Source: Candidatus Peregrinibacteria bacterium
GTDB lineage: Bacteria > Patescibacteriota > Gracilibacteria > CAIRYL01 > GCA-016699755
Reading direction: 5' to 3'
Length of the DNA stretch: 41,355 bases
Assembly: GCA_024762935.1 (NCBI GenBank)
Contig: JANTGK010000008.1
Location: 1-41,355, forward strand
The notes beneath the pieces are model-generated. The model did no database searches, was not told where the DNA came from, and saw nothing but the letters and a program-made list of their open reading frames with translations. The position numbers were made by a program, and so were the translations under genes. Numbering within the stretch: position 1 is the first letter of the stretch; every line of letters begins with the position of its first letter. Below are positions 33,806 to 40,601 of the stretch, in pieces.

Positions 33806-36318
33806 TTCAGATAGTTTTTAAGAAGGGTACGAAATTCAACCATAAAATCACGAATGCTAATGCCATTGAGACCATCATGGTCAAGTGCGAGTTCCTGAAG
33901 GCTTGATGCGGTCGTGTTTCCACTAATGATCCGCATGGTTAAAACAGCATCAACAAGATCAACTGATTCGTTGAGGTCTGCATCTCCAGAAATCGGATCT
34001 CCAATATAGAGGGGGAGGACTGCTTGTACAGAGTTTTTTAGAGCAAGTCCGTTCGCATTTCGAACGGTAAGTTCTAATGTATGTTTTCCTTGTGTAATAT
34101 CATCAAGAAGTGGAATAAAGAAGGGGATTTGCAAGAGAACAGTTTTCTTTTCTTTATTTTCAGCAATGATATTCTCTGGAAGGATTTCAATGGAAAAGTG
34201 TTGCACATCTGCTGGAATGCTTTCGGGAGTATCGTAGCTACCACGAATAAGGTTGAGTTCTATGTCTCCAATATTTTCGAGAGTTCCAAAGTGACGAAGT
34301 CGAACAAAAAGAGTGTCAGAAGTTCCTTTTGCAAATCCCTGATTCCCAGCTGTTCGAATAGAATCGATATATGGGACGGGGTCACCAATAAGAATACTGA
34401 TTTCATCTGAAATTATTTCTGTAAATTTCTGAGTAATATTACTCTCTCCAGGGAATGCGATTTTTTCCAATACTTTTGCACGAATAGAAAATGTTCCTGT
34501 CGCTAGTGGCTCTAATATTCCTTGTGATATATTTCCTTCGCTAGAATTTGATGTCCATGCACCACCGTTGTAGCTAAATTCCCATGTGATTCCATCTTCG
34601 GTATTTGCCCGAAGAGATCCATCAGCATAGGTATTTTCGGCAGTAAGAGTGACATGATCTGCTTGAGGAAGCTCCAGAACGTTGGTAAATGGATTTCCAG
34701 ATTCATCAAGAATTGTAATTTTATCGAGTGCAGGAGGGAGGACGTGAATAGTTATATTTCTAATATTATTATTTTCATCAAACATCTGAAGGAGTGCTGT
34801 TCCTTCATTCTCTGTAGATTCAAAAACAACAGAATCTTTGTCGTAGCAGATCATTCCGATACCAGAGTCGTCACATGGAAGATTGGTCGTGACATCTCGG
34901 AGTATGCCAAGGGATTTGTCTTCAAGAAACCAGTTGAATACTCCATCTCCTCCAAGACCAGAAAAGATGATTCGATTATATTTTGCACGAACGTTGTAAC
35001 CGGCCTCTTCAGCTCCTACAGAAATGGGGTTGGAATACGTCATTGTGTCTGTTCCTCCTCCAGTTCGCACGGGGAAATTCTGTACTATATTTCCATCGAT
35101 ATCTGTTCCGGTGTTGATATCACTAATGACCTTTATCGTCACGGCATTACTGGTAACACCATTATATGTAGCGGTAATATTTGCTATTCCTGCTTGGGTT
35201 GTAGTGAGGACATTCCCGCCAAGAGTTCCAATGTTTTGGTAATTGAAAAAATTTGCCGTATCTGTGACGTCTTGTTCATTTGCAAAAAGATAAGAAGCGA
35301 TGACCGTAAAGAGGCATTGCTGTCCAATGAGGGTATTTCTCCCTTCACAACTGCTGCTCAGACGAAGAGATTCTATTTCTGAATCAACCACTTTTACGCT
35401 GGCACCAGTGCTCCCTTCTGCAGATTCAGCACTTGAGAGTGTAAGCGTATTTGCTGCTGTTCCAGACTGAATTCCTCGGTATGTGGTCAGTATTGTTTCT
35501 GTCGCACCGGGGGCGAGACTCAGCATGTTACATCTGATTTCACTGACATCATTTTGACAATTAAGCCCAGCACTTTCCTGAACACTGAGGAGCTGAAGAT
35601 TATTTTCTGGAAAATCATTAACAACATTGATATCGGTCAATACTTGAGCATCAGTTCTGTTTTGAATAGAGATATTAAAGTTTACTTCTTCACCGACTTC
35701 TATTATTGGCTTATTGGGTTCTATTGAAACAAGAAAAAGATTTCCCGGGTCTGCAATAATGATACTCGATGAAACCGCAGCAGTATTTGTATCTTGATCT
35801 GTTACAGTAGCGATGTTTGTTGCTGTTCCTGGTGCAAGGGCAGTAAATTCTGCGGTAACAGAAGCACTTTCTCCTTCATCAAGACTGAGCATATTACATC
35901 GGATCTCAGTAGCATCGATAATACAATTAAATCCAGTGGCTGCTGTAATAGCATTTGCTTGTAAAAAAGTTTCTGGAAAATCATCGACCAGAAGTATGTT
36001 GTTGACGGCAAGGGGTACCGGAGGAAGATCTGGTGGTGCCGATGGATCTTCTGTACTTTTGTTGGTAACAGTAATGGTATAAGAAACCGTCTCACCGACA
36101 TCTACTGTTGTTTTATCAGGAGATTTCGTAATGAGAAGAGCGCCAGAGTCTGCCAAGAGGTTTACAGAATTTGTAGTGGTATAGCTTAGTCCGGTGTTTT
36201 CATCTTCAATAGTTATATTACTGAGTATAGAACTCTCAGCTTTTGAAGAGAGAGAGTTTCCTAGAAATATAATACTTGGAAGTATGAGAAGTGCCGAAAG
36301 AAGGAGTGTTTTTTTCAT
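33802..36318 (-). CDS. Secreted DUF11 / Ig-like protein with C-terminal dockerin-like module
   Basis: An 838-residue protein with a signal peptide at 1-27 (ending SKAES). Two DUF11 (conserved repeat) domains lie at about 56-190 and 194-312, each starting with a SPDK/EPNK...VGETVSYTITV-type strand and each with a Cys pair (CIIDATEIRC, CQNDVSEIRC). A bacterial Ig-like (Big-type) domain at about 314-400 carries two further cysteines; more beta-rich modules extend to about 770. The C-terminus (about 778-838) is dockerin-like. Its first half has the calcium loop DADLNESVDLVD followed by a helix. Its second half (LDHDGLNGISIRDF) is degenerate at loop position 5. It overlaps the giant gene by 4 bases. 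Role inferred: dockerin-bearing partner for one of the cohesins encoded in the same operon. Confidence 0.8.
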   Translation of the reverse strand: MKKTLLLSALLILPSIIFLGNSLSSKAESSILSNITIEDENTGLSYTTTNSVNLLADSGALLITKSPDKTTVDVGETVSYTITVTNKSTEDPSAPPDLPPVPLAVNNILLVDDFPETFLQANAITAATGFNCIIDATEIRCNMLSLDEGESASVTAEFTALAPGTATNIATVTDQDTNTAAVSSSIIIADPGNLFLVSIEPNKPIIEVGEEVNFNISIQNRTDAQVLTDINVVNDFPENNLQLLSVQESAGLNCQNDVSEIRCNMLSLAPGATETILTTYRGIQSGTAANTLTLSSAESAEGSTGASVKVVDSEIESLRLSSSCEGRNTLIGQQCLFTVIASYLFANEQDVTDTANFFNYQNIGTLGGNVLTTTQAGIANITATYNGVTSNAVTIKVISDINTGTDIDGNIVQNFPVRTGGGTDTMTYSNPISVGAEEAGYNVRAKYNRIIFSGLGGDGVFNWFLEDKSLGILRDVTTNLPCDDSGIGMICYDKDSVVFESTENEGTALLQMFDENNNIRNITIHVLPPALDKITILDESGNPFTNVLELPQADHVTLTAENTYADGSLRANTEDGITWEFSYNGGAWTSNSSEGNISQGILEPLATGTFSIRAKVLEKIAFPGESNITQKFTEIISDEISILIGDPVPYIDSIRTAGNQGFAKGTSDTLFVRLRHFGTLENIGDIELNLIRGSYDTPESIPADVQHFSIEILPENIIAENKEKKTVLLQIPFFIPLLDDITQGKHTLELTVRNANGLALKNSVQAVLPLYIGDPISGDADLNESVDLVDAVLTMRIISGNTTASSLQELALDHDGLNGISIRDFMVEFRTLLKNYLK

Positions 36319-36348
36319 ATGTATTTTTTGTTTTTTTGGAGTTATCTC

Positions 36349-36918
36349 TTAAGGACTGAGACTCTCTTTTTTGGTTCGAAGGAGAACACCACTTGTTTGG
36401 AAAAATGATCCACTAAATGTTATCGGTTGTTGGAATGTTCCATCAAAAATCATGGTAAAGAGAGGTTCTTGGCTGGCAACAACAGGTGTATACGAACCAG
36501 CTGTAATAGAGAAAGGGTGGTAGTAGACGATTGGTTTATCTGTTTCTATGCCATCAAGCTCAGCAGTAAACCCCGTTGGGGTGACGACTTCCACGAGCTT
36601 CATTGTTTCTGGGAGATTCATTTCAAGAGTAACGGTGTCGACTATGTCTGCTTTACTCACATTATTCAGAAAAACAGGGATACGAATACCAGTCTCTGTT
36701 TTTTGTATTTGTGCAGATGAGAGAGTGATTTCTCCTGGAAAATTATTTGCTTTGAGAGAAATATTTTTTTGACCAAATGTATGTGCTGGAGAAGAGATTT
36801 CTTTCTGTGGTGTTTGCACAGGAGCTGTTTCTGATGGCACACCCTGTGGTGCAGTGCAGCCAGTCAGGACAGCAATACAAATGGTAACACCTGCTCCGTT
36901 GATTATATGATTTTTCAT
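36349..36918 (-). CDS. Cohesin-like lipoprotein, first gene of the surface operon
   Basis: A 189-residue lipoprotein with lipobox LTGC (Cys21). After a Pro/Thr/Ser linker, residues about 50-180 have a cohesin-like strand order: GEITLSSAQIQ, GIRIPVFLNNVSKADIVDTV, LEMNLPETMKLVEVV, SITAGSY, PLFTMIFDGTF, ITFSGSFFQTSGVLL. I start at the ATG at 36918. The frame is open 15 codons further, but the promoter at 36954-36983 overlaps that extension, and the lipoprotein signal begins at MKNHI. Thirty bases separate it from the dockerin-like gene downstream. Probable role: lipid-anchored receptor that holds dockerin-bearing proteins at the membrane (inference). Confidence 0.72.
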   Translation of the reverse strand: MKNHIINGAGVTICIAVLTGCTAPQGVPSETAPVQTPQKEISSPAHTFGQKNISLKANNFPGEITLSSAQIQKTETGIRIPVFLNNVSKADIVDTVTLEMNLPETMKLVEVVTPTGFTAELDGIETDKPIVYYHPFSITAGSYTPVVASQEPLFTMIFDGTFQQPITFSGSFFQTSGVLLRTKKESLSP

Positions 36919-36953
36919 ATACTTCTTTTTCGAAAAAACAAATTTTTCATAAG

Positions 36954-36983
36954 ATTGTAGCATTTCAGGGTCCTCTGGAGCAA
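36954..36983 (-). promoter_or_regulatory. Promoter of the cohesin-dockerin operon
   Basis: Minus strand: TTGCTC (36983-36978), an 18-base spacer, TACAAT (36959-36954), with an extended -10 TG one base before it. The expected start near 36947 leaves about 29 bases before the ATG at 36918, with a weak AAGAAG ahead of that start. Confidence 0.5.
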
Positions 36984-37190
36984 CGAACTCCTCTTGACTT
37001 ATGCAGAGAATACTATGAACAATAAATTGCTCAAAATGACTTTGTCTTCATATGACAACAACATTTGATTCTTTTTTTGATTCTTTTTTTACTATATATA
37101 TTTCACTCTTTTTTTCCCTACATACTCTCAAAAAGAGAAAAAAAAGTATTGCCTCTTCTCTTGTGACGAATGATGAGGGCAGAACTCGTA

Positions 37191-37412
37191 TTAGAGTTCG
37201 ATATCAAGTGCAGAGAGATTCCCTGTAACAGCATCAAGACCATTGAGTACTGTCGGAAGAAAAAGGAGGGCCCCAAGAATTGGGAGGAGGAGCATGACAA
37301 TGGTTATAATGGCGTTTATGAGTATATATTTTCTTGTTTTATTTACAGCAATATATATAGCATCAATCTTTTTTTCTGCTGTAAGAAGTCGGTTGAGAAT
37401 TTCTTGATCCAT
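37191..37412 (-). CDS. Small single-helix membrane protein
   Basis: A 73-residue protein. Residues 1-27 form a charged, heptad-like helix (MDQEILNRLLTAEKKIDAIY). Residues 30-55 are strongly hydrophobic, with one or two closely spaced membrane segments, and the last 17 residues are polar. I do not recognise a named family. It follows the NSS symporter gene by 11 bases on the same strand, so it may be an accessory subunit or simply cotranscribed. The 227-base gap after it (36964-37190) holds T-rich tracts but no gene. Confidence 0.6.
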   Translation of the reverse strand: MDQEILNRLLTAEKKIDAIYIAVNKTRKYILINAIITIVMLLLPILGALLFLPTVLNGLDAVTGNLSALDIEL

Positions 37413-37423
37413 GTACTTTTGGT

Positions 37424-38908
37424 TTATATTTTACTTTTCCAATGTCGTCCGATGATACCCATGATAACGGCAGCAAGGAGAATAAATGTTGCAGGAAATA
37501 CACCATAAGTAATAATGGCATCAGAAGAATATCCTCGGTATGGGTGAGAGAAGTCTTGCATTAGATTCCACGCGAGAATGCTTCCAAGAACAATCGGGAG
37601 AACTATTTTTCCATATGGAAAAATCCATTTTCCGGTTTTTCGATTGTTGTGTTCATTTATAAAATTGTAGAGATTTTTTGATCCAAAAATCCACACGCTG
37701 ATAAGCACCTCAATAAATGCAATGAGAACTATTCCATATTCAACGGTAAAGTGATCCATAATATCCAGGAAGAATATTCCTTTTGATCCTGTGTACGGAA
37801 TACTGAGGGCAAAACAAACACTACAAGCGACAAGTGCCAAGACTCCATAACTCAGTTTTGGAATGTATCTTGTAATGGTAGCAATAATGGTCTTAATCCA
37901 GAGAGCAATGGTGAGTACGGAGAGAATTAAGAGTGAGGCAAAGAACATAATCGCCAGTGCATTATAAGGGGTTGGTATCTGTTCGAGTGCTTCAGAGAAA
38001 ATAACAAATGAAATACCGGGGTTTGATACAAAGACTTCTTCTACGGGAAGATTATATTTTTGTGCCATGAGTCCAATTGTGGAGTACATGACGATTCCTA
38101 CAATAAGTGCAGTAAGTGCATTTCCGATAATAATGGCTTTTCCCACTCGCATAAGACTTACTTTTTTTTGGAGGATGCTCGCATAGGGGAACATGATCCC
38201 AAAGCCAATCATAAGGCTAAAGAGGCTGTGTGATATGGCAGATGACCAAATAGAGGGGTTGGCAAGTTTGAGCCAATCAATCATAAAAAATTCTTTCAAT
38301 CCTTCTCCCGAATTCTGAAAAAAGAGTCCATAAATAGCAATGGAGAAGAGGCATATAAAAGGGAGCGGAGTAAAATAAGTAATGACTCGTGCGAGGGTAC
38401 GAGTTCCTTTTCTTAGGAGAAACCAAATAGAAGCCCATATAGCAAGGGATCCGATAAACAGATGAAGAATAATTTTTTCATCTGTTTGATACCGAAGAAC
38501 CATGTCATAAAAGAATGTTTTTGCATCGCCGTTCCATGACATGTCAGATGCCGTCGCCAGAAAGCTTCCCGCCCAACTCATAACAATGGAGCTGTAACTA
38601 ATAATAACGAGCAGTATGAGAATAGACCAATATCCGACAAATCGGAATGTTCCTGAAGGACTGATAGATGCCAGTGCTCCTGGTGCGTGGAGTTCTGTCT
38701 TTCTTCCAAGCGCCATTTCGATGAGGAGGAGTGGGAGGCCAACAAAAAAAAGTGAAATAATATAGGCAACAAAAAACTCTCCACCACTATTCTCATATGC
38801 AATAGCTGGATACCTCCATATATTTCCGATCCCTGCTCCGAAAGCAATGGCAACGAGAATAAAAGAAGTTGAGCTGGGCCAGGCCTTTAGCTGTTCAGGA
38901 TGTTTCAT
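37424..38908 (-). CDS. NSS-family sodium-dependent amino acid/neurotransmitter symporter
   Basis: A 494-residue LeuT-fold transporter with about 11-12 membrane helices. The family signature is in helix 1 and the following loop: AFGAGIGNIWRYPAIAYENSG near residues 23-43, with the unwound Gly-rich stretch that binds sodium and substrate, then GLPLLLIEMALGR at the end of helix 2. YGIVLIAFIEVLISVW is a late helix typical of SLC6 homologues. I start at the ATG at 38908; an in-frame start at 38944 lies inside the promoter. It probably imports an amino acid with Na+, useful for a cell with little amino-acid synthesis. The substrate is not predictable. Confidence 0.9.
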   Translation of the reverse strand: MKHPEQLKAWPSSTSFILVAIAFGAGIGNIWRYPAIAYENSGGEFFVAYIISLFFVGLPLLLIEMALGRKTELHAPGALASISPSGTFRFVGYWSILILLVIISYSSIVMSWAGSFLATASDMSWNGDAKTFFYDMVLRYQTDEKIILHLFIGSLAIWASIWFLLRKGTRTLARVITYFTPLPFICLFSIAIYGLFFQNSGEGLKEFFMIDWLKLANPSIWSSAISHSLFSLMIGFGIMFPYASILQKKVSLMRVGKAIIIGNALTALIVGIVMYSTIGLMAQKYNLPVEEVFVSNPGISFVIFSEALEQIPTPYNALAIMFFASLLILSVLTIALWIKTIIATITRYIPKLSYGVLALVACSVCFALSIPYTGSKGIFFLDIMDHFTVEYGIVLIAFIEVLISVWIFGSKNLYNFINEHNNRKTGKWIFPYGKIVLPIVLGSILAWNLMQDFSHPYRGYSSDAIITYGVFPATFILLAAVIMGIIGRHWKSKI

Positions 38909-38915
38909 TCCAGTA

Positions 38916-38944
38916 AATATACACTTTTTTTGATAAAGAAACAA
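38916..38944 (-). promoter_or_regulatory. Promoter of the NSS symporter gene
   Basis: Minus strand: TTGTTT (38944-38939), a 17-base spacer, TATATT (38921-38916). The -10 box ends 7 bases before the ATG at 38908, so the transcript would be leaderless. Confidence 0.5.
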
Positions 38945-39314
38945 TATGAATAAGGAAAGATGCAGAGGTGCAAGGGATGATGAAATGCAGAAGAAAAGGA
39001 GAACTAATTTTTAATTTTAAATTCTAAATTTTAAAATAAATCTCAATTTTTAATGTTATAAAGGTACAGAGACGCAAAGATATAAGTTATGAAAAGAATT
39101 TTAAATGTGAAATGTAGGCTAACACTAAACGCTCCCGTCTTTGCGAGAAATGAGTTTTTACAAGTGGGGAGACTTGTAAAAATGAATGACCCCGCAGGGC
39201 CTTTTCACTCGGGGCAGGCAGACGAAATCCAGACAGAACATAATACAATAACCACATGGAGAAGCTTTCATGTGTCTTCTTTTTGGTTTTAAAAAGGAAC
39301 ACACATCTTTTTAC

Positions 39315-39343
39315 GTGATTTTTTCTTTATTTTCCCCTATAAT
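39315..39343 (+). promoter_or_regulatory. Promoter candidate for clpP
   Basis: Perfect TATAAT at 39338-39343, with only a poor -35 (GTGATT, 39315-39320) at 17 bases. The predicted start near 39350 would exclude the ATG at 39342 and favour the one at 39369. Confidence 0.4.
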
Positions 39344-39368
39344 GGTCCGGAAATTTATCCAATACAAA

Positions 39369-40004
39369 ATGTATGCAAATTTAACTTCCCAGTATACTGG
39401 ACAGAGTGGAAAGAATTCTCATCAGGCTTCAGGGCTTATTCCTACAGTAATCGATAAGACACCTACTGGAGAACGAGCCTACGATATTTATTCTCGCCTT
39501 CTAGAAGATAGAATTATATTTTTAGGGAGCGCTATTAATGATGCCGTTGCTAATACTGTTATTGCACAGCTTTTATTTCTTGAAAAAAAAGATCCAAAAA
39601 AAGATGTAACCCTTTATATTAATTCACCTGGGGGAAGTGTTTCTTCAACTCTTGCCATGATCGATACGATGAATCTTATTAAACCAAATGTTGCTACGGT
39701 GTGTATTGGAATTGCTGCGAGTGGGGGAGCACTTACTCTTGTTCACGGAGCAAAAGGAAAACGATTTTGTCTTCCGCATGCAGAGGTCATGATTCATCAG
39801 CCACTTGGTGGAGCAGAAGGGCAGGCTACAGATATTGCTATTGCTGCGAAACATATCATCAAAACAAAAGATCTACTAAATGAAATGCTCGCAAAACAAA
39901 CCGGTCAGCCACTCAAAAAAGTAAAAGATGATACCGAACGAGATAATTTTATGAATGCAAAAGAGGCCAAAAAATATGGACTCGTTGATGAAATCATAGG
40001 ATAA
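39369..40004 (+). CDS. clpP: ATP-dependent Clp protease proteolytic subunit
   Basis: A 211-residue serine peptidase of the ClpP family. The start [11 protein letters not shown] leads into [31 protein letters not shown], the standard ClpP N-terminus. Catalytic Ser is in [11 protein letters not shown], His in [10 protein letters not shown] and Asp in TERDNFM. The oxyanion-side motif YINSPGGSV is intact. The residue after the catalytic Ser is Gly where most ClpP have Met (AASMGA). I choose ATG 39369 because the TATAAT at 39338-39343 overlaps the ATG at 39342. No ClpX or ClpC gene is in the window. Confidence 0.94.
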   Translation: MYANLTSQYTGQSGKNSHQASGLIPTVIDKTPTGERAYDIYSRLLEDRIIFLGSAINDAVANTVIAQLLFLEKKDPKKDVTLYINSPGGSVSSTLAMIDTMNLIKPNVATVCIGIAASGGALTLVHGAKGKRFCLPHAEVMIHQPLGGAEGQATDIAIAAKHIIKTKDLLNEMLAKQTGQPLKKVKDDTERDNFMNAKEAKKYGLVDEIIG

Positions 40005-40037
40005 GAATCCTACTTTCTCTCTTTTGAGTATTGTTTG

Positions 40038-40415
40038 TTAGTATTTGTCGTCATTTGCGACATTGAGTTTTTGTAGCTGTATACGAGTATTTTCAGTAAT
40101 TTCTGTAGCTATTTTTTCCTGACTATATCTGGTGTATTCATCAGCGCGAATAAGATATTGTTGGTTACTAATTTCAGCAATGCTGATAGGGTCAAAAGCA
40201 ATTTTTAGTACACCTTCTGCAAACCCTTTTTTTCCAACATTCTCTATTTTTCCCTCTGCGTTAGGATCAAACCGAATGTATTCAACCCCGTCTATAGTTT
40301 CTCTTTTTCCAGTCCACTCAATGGCTTTTTCATAAACATGGATTTGATCTACAGAAATAATATGTGTGAAATCCTGTTGAGTGTCGAGTTTTGATTGTTG
40401 TGCTACTTCATTCAT
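40038..40415 (-). CDS. Hypothetical protein
   Basis: A 125-residue soluble, mixed alpha/beta protein with no signal peptide or membrane helix. It has an acidic-polar N-terminus, a beta-rich middle (IEWTGKRETIDGVEYIRFDP) and a C-terminal helix rich in Glu, Arg and Thr (DEYTRYSQEKIATEITENTR). No family recognised. A longer reading from a TTG at 40463 is unlikely, because that TTG is the start of a TTGACA -35 box. It is convergent with clpP (33-base gap). Presence of a promoter and absence of frame breaks support a real gene. Confidence 0.6.
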   Translation of the reverse strand: MNEVAQQSKLDTQQDFTHIISVDQIHVYEKAIEWTGKRETIDGVEYIRFDPNAEGKIENVGKKGFAEGVLKIAFDPISIAEISNQQYLIRADEYTRYSQEKIATEITENTRIQLQKLNVANDDKY

Positions 40416-40433
40416 AGGTCGTGGAAACAGAGG

Positions 40434-40463
40434 TATAATTTCTCTAATTGCAGAATTTGTCAA
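40434..40463 (-). promoter_or_regulatory. Promoter of the hypothetical gene
   Basis: Minus strand: perfect TTGACA (40463-40458), an 18-base spacer, ATTATA (40439-40434; TTATAC one base later is an alternative). The expected start near 40427 leaves about 12 bases before the ATG at 40415. Confidence 0.45.
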
Positions 40464-40537
40464 GAACTCCTAGTCTCTATTTCATAAAGGGGAGGTATTT
40501 CTTTCTTAAATTTTGCGTGTCATTGATGAAGTTTTTT

Positions 40538-40572
40538 AAAAAACCGGATGAGAGTGTTTCTCATCCGGTTTT
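40538..40572 (-). terminator. Intrinsic terminator of the RCC1-repeat gene
   Basis: A 14-bp perfect stem (40540-40553 with 40559-40572, core CCGGATGAGA/TCTCATCCGG) and a five-base loop. On the minus strand it is followed by a run of six T. It lies 30 bases after the stop of the gene that ends at 40602. A second small palindrome (GGTTCTT/AAGAACC, 40574-40589) sits just upstream of it. Confidence 0.8.
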
Positions 40573-40601
40573 AGGTTCTTTTAAGAACCCCACACCTAGA
40601 C

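Larger units (their letters stand above)
38909..39368. other. Long gap without a recognised gene
   Basis: 460 bases between divergent genes. It contains the two gene promoters at its ends; a very AT-rich block at about 39008-39056; an 18-base stretch (39065-39082) related to 24224-24241; and a perfect 11-bp inverted repeat (TTTTTACAAGT 39155-39165, ACTTGTAAAAA 39172-39182) with a GGGGAG loop. A GC-richer piece near 39186-39225 follows. The open frames seen on both strands here lack gene-like composition. Confidence 0.6.

Noticed and set aside
34654-35382. 242-residue plus-strand ORF antisense to the 838-residue protein
   Set aside because: It is low-complexity Ile/Cys/Ser text with no domain pattern, opposite a gene with clear DUF11 and dockerin motifs and a signal peptide.
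24352-36918. A classical cellulosome
   Set aside because: No glycoside hydrolase, carbohydrate esterase or carbohydrate-binding module is visible in any of the seven proteins or in nearby genes.
39008-39056. AT-rich block as a replication origin
   Set aside because: No DnaA-box series and no dnaA, dnaN or rpmH nearby.
39089-39302. ORFs of 67-71 residues on both strands in the gap before clpP
   Set aside because: Short, without ribosome binding sites or domain pattern, and they run through the inverted repeat.
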